From: Rhodospirillaceae bacterium
GTDB lineage: Bacteria > Pseudomonadota > Alphaproteobacteria > Rhodospirillales > Casp-alpha2
DNA length: 64,000 bases
Direction of reading: 5' to 3'
Assembly (NCBI GenBank): GCA_018665815.1
Contig: JABJBP010000111.1
Span: 1-64,000, forward strand
Below, piece after piece: positions 63,325 through 64,000 of the stretch (position 1 is its first letter; each line of letters starts with the position of its first letter). The notes beneath the pieces are model-generated. The model had not been told where the DNA came from, made no database searches, and saw nothing but the letters and a program-made list of their open reading frames with translations. The position numbers and the translations under genes were made by a program.

Positions 63325-64000
63325 CTATTGAATAACGATCTTCGGCGCGTCGGCTTCGCGGGCCGCCAGGGTCTGGCCGATCTTCTGCCAAACCGCATCA
63401 GCGATGAACCGGTAGGATTTTGCGTGCGCACCGTCAGGTTGCGAGACAACGATGGGATGGCCGCTGTCCGATGTGGACCTGATTTCAATATCCAAGGGTA
63501 TTTCACCCAGGAAATCACAGCCCAGTCGCTCGGCTTCCGTCTTAGCGCCGCCGTGGGAGAAAATTTCCGAGCGCTCACCGCAATGCGGGCAATTGAAATA
63601 ACTCATGTTTTCGACAATGCCGAATACCGGCACGTCGACCTTGCGGAACATATTAAGACCCTTACGGGCATCCAACAGCGCAATGTCCTGCGGGGTGGAG
63701 ACGATCACTGCCCCGGTCACCGGTACGCGCTGCGCCATGGTCAACTGTGCATCGCCGGTACCCGGCGGCATATCGACGATCAACACGTCCAACTCGCCCC
63801 AATTCACGTCGCGCATCATTTGCTCAAGAGCCGATTGGACCATCGGTCCGCGCCAGATCATTGGTGTGTCCTCATCGACCAGGAAGCCGATGGACATGAC
63901 CTTGATGCCATAGTTTTCCATGGGTTGCAGAGTTTTGCCGTCATCTGATACCGGCTGGCCGGAAATCCCCATCATGCGTGGCATGGACGGCCCGTAAATA
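63325..64000 (-). CDS. Mrp/ApbC-type P-loop ATPase, 3' part
   Basis: Gene continues past the window edge; 225 codons are seen. Frame at the edge reads IYGPSMPRMMGI, a Mrp/NBP35 hallmark. Also visible: VDMPPGTGDAQLTMAQ (Walker B-type), VIVSTPQDIALLDARKG, and the Fe-S cysteine pair CPHC in ENMSYFNCPHCGE. Iron-sulfur cluster carrier or assembly factor. Walker A and the N-terminal DUF59 domain would lie outside. Confidence 0.93.
   Translation of the reverse strand, partial: IYGPSMPRMMGISGQPVSDDGKTLQPMENYGIKVMSIGFLVDEDTPMIWRGPMVQSALEQMMRDVNWGELDVLIVDMPPGTGDAQLTMAQRVPVTGAVIVSTPQDIALLDARKGLNMFRKVDVPVFGIVENMSYFNCPHCGERSEIFSHGGAKTEAERLGCDFLGEIPLDIEIRSTSDSGHPIVVSQPDGAHAKSYRFIADAVWQKIGQTLAAREADAPKIVIQ

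Overview
The window looks like chromosomal DNA of a free-living, probably marine alphaproteobacterium, Rhodospirillales-like in gene content. The strongest single piece of evidence is a circularly permuted, two-piece tmRNA gene (about 52394-52745, minus strand). Its acceptor piece comes first, its coding piece second, and it encodes the tag ANDNFAPVRAAA. Supporting evidence is an alpha-type SspB, a DivK-like single-domain receiver, several TRAP/ABC uptake systems and many small-molecule catabolic genes. No prophage, insertion sequence, CRISPR array, tRNA or rRNA was found.

Layout. 0.1-8 kb: a TauABC-like ABC transporter (minus strand) faces a LacI-type regulator and a dimethylglycine-dehydrogenase-like flavoprotein. 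The control region between them carries two LacI-type operators. 8-13.7 kb: a five-gene operon with a tripartite TRAP transporter (dctP-dctQ-dctM), a zinc-free quinone oxidoreductase and an amidase. 14.3-16.3 kb: mmsA and dtd. 16.5-18.6 kb: a metal/vitamin region with a MerC-like protein behind a Zur-box-like palindrome, then a cobalamin riboswitch and a porin whose signal peptide has an in-frame amber codon. 18.6-22.6 kb: a HAD hydrolase and three permeases. 22.7-25.9 kb: a second dimethylglycine-dehydrogenase-like gene with an XRE-cupin regulator. 26-31 kb: a degenerate EAL-like protein, a STAS protein, a secreted thioredoxin-like protein, a threonine-synthase-like enzyme and two broken envelope genes. 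31-35 kb: an FAH-family enzyme and the DgcN-DgcA pair for D-glutamate. 35-40 kb: a 960-residue RTX protein and leuDC. 40-46 kb: an acyl-CoA dehydrogenase / hotdog dehydratase / class III CoA-transferase group. 46-52 kb: VOC protein, hydrolase, SDR, fumC, class I fumarase, sspB. 52-58 kb: ssrA, a Tat-exported multicopper oxidase, an Ldh2-type dehydrogenase, a class III aminotransferase, an alpha/beta hydrolase and a sulfurtransferase. 58-64 kb: DUF1127, LysR, receiver protein, thyA-folA and the 3' part of an Mrp-type P-loop ATPase.

Two themes connect the genes. The first is scavenging of small nitrogenous and organic-acid compounds: two DMGDH-like enzymes under different regulators, TauABC-like and TRAP importers, an amidase, mmsA and DgcNA. 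The second is an unusual number of otherwise intact genes broken by one event: two in-frame TAG codons, and four to five apparent one-base losses, three or four of them in short homopolymers. Either there was recent gene decay or the sequence has homopolymer undercalls. Reading the raw data at those positions decides which.

The observations most worth following are the cobalamin-riboswitch-controlled porin with its amber codon, the 106-bp-spaced LacI operator pair around a 22-bp tandem repeat, the TauC-like permease with a roughly 370-residue extra N-terminal region, and the pair of regulated DMGDH-like paralogues.
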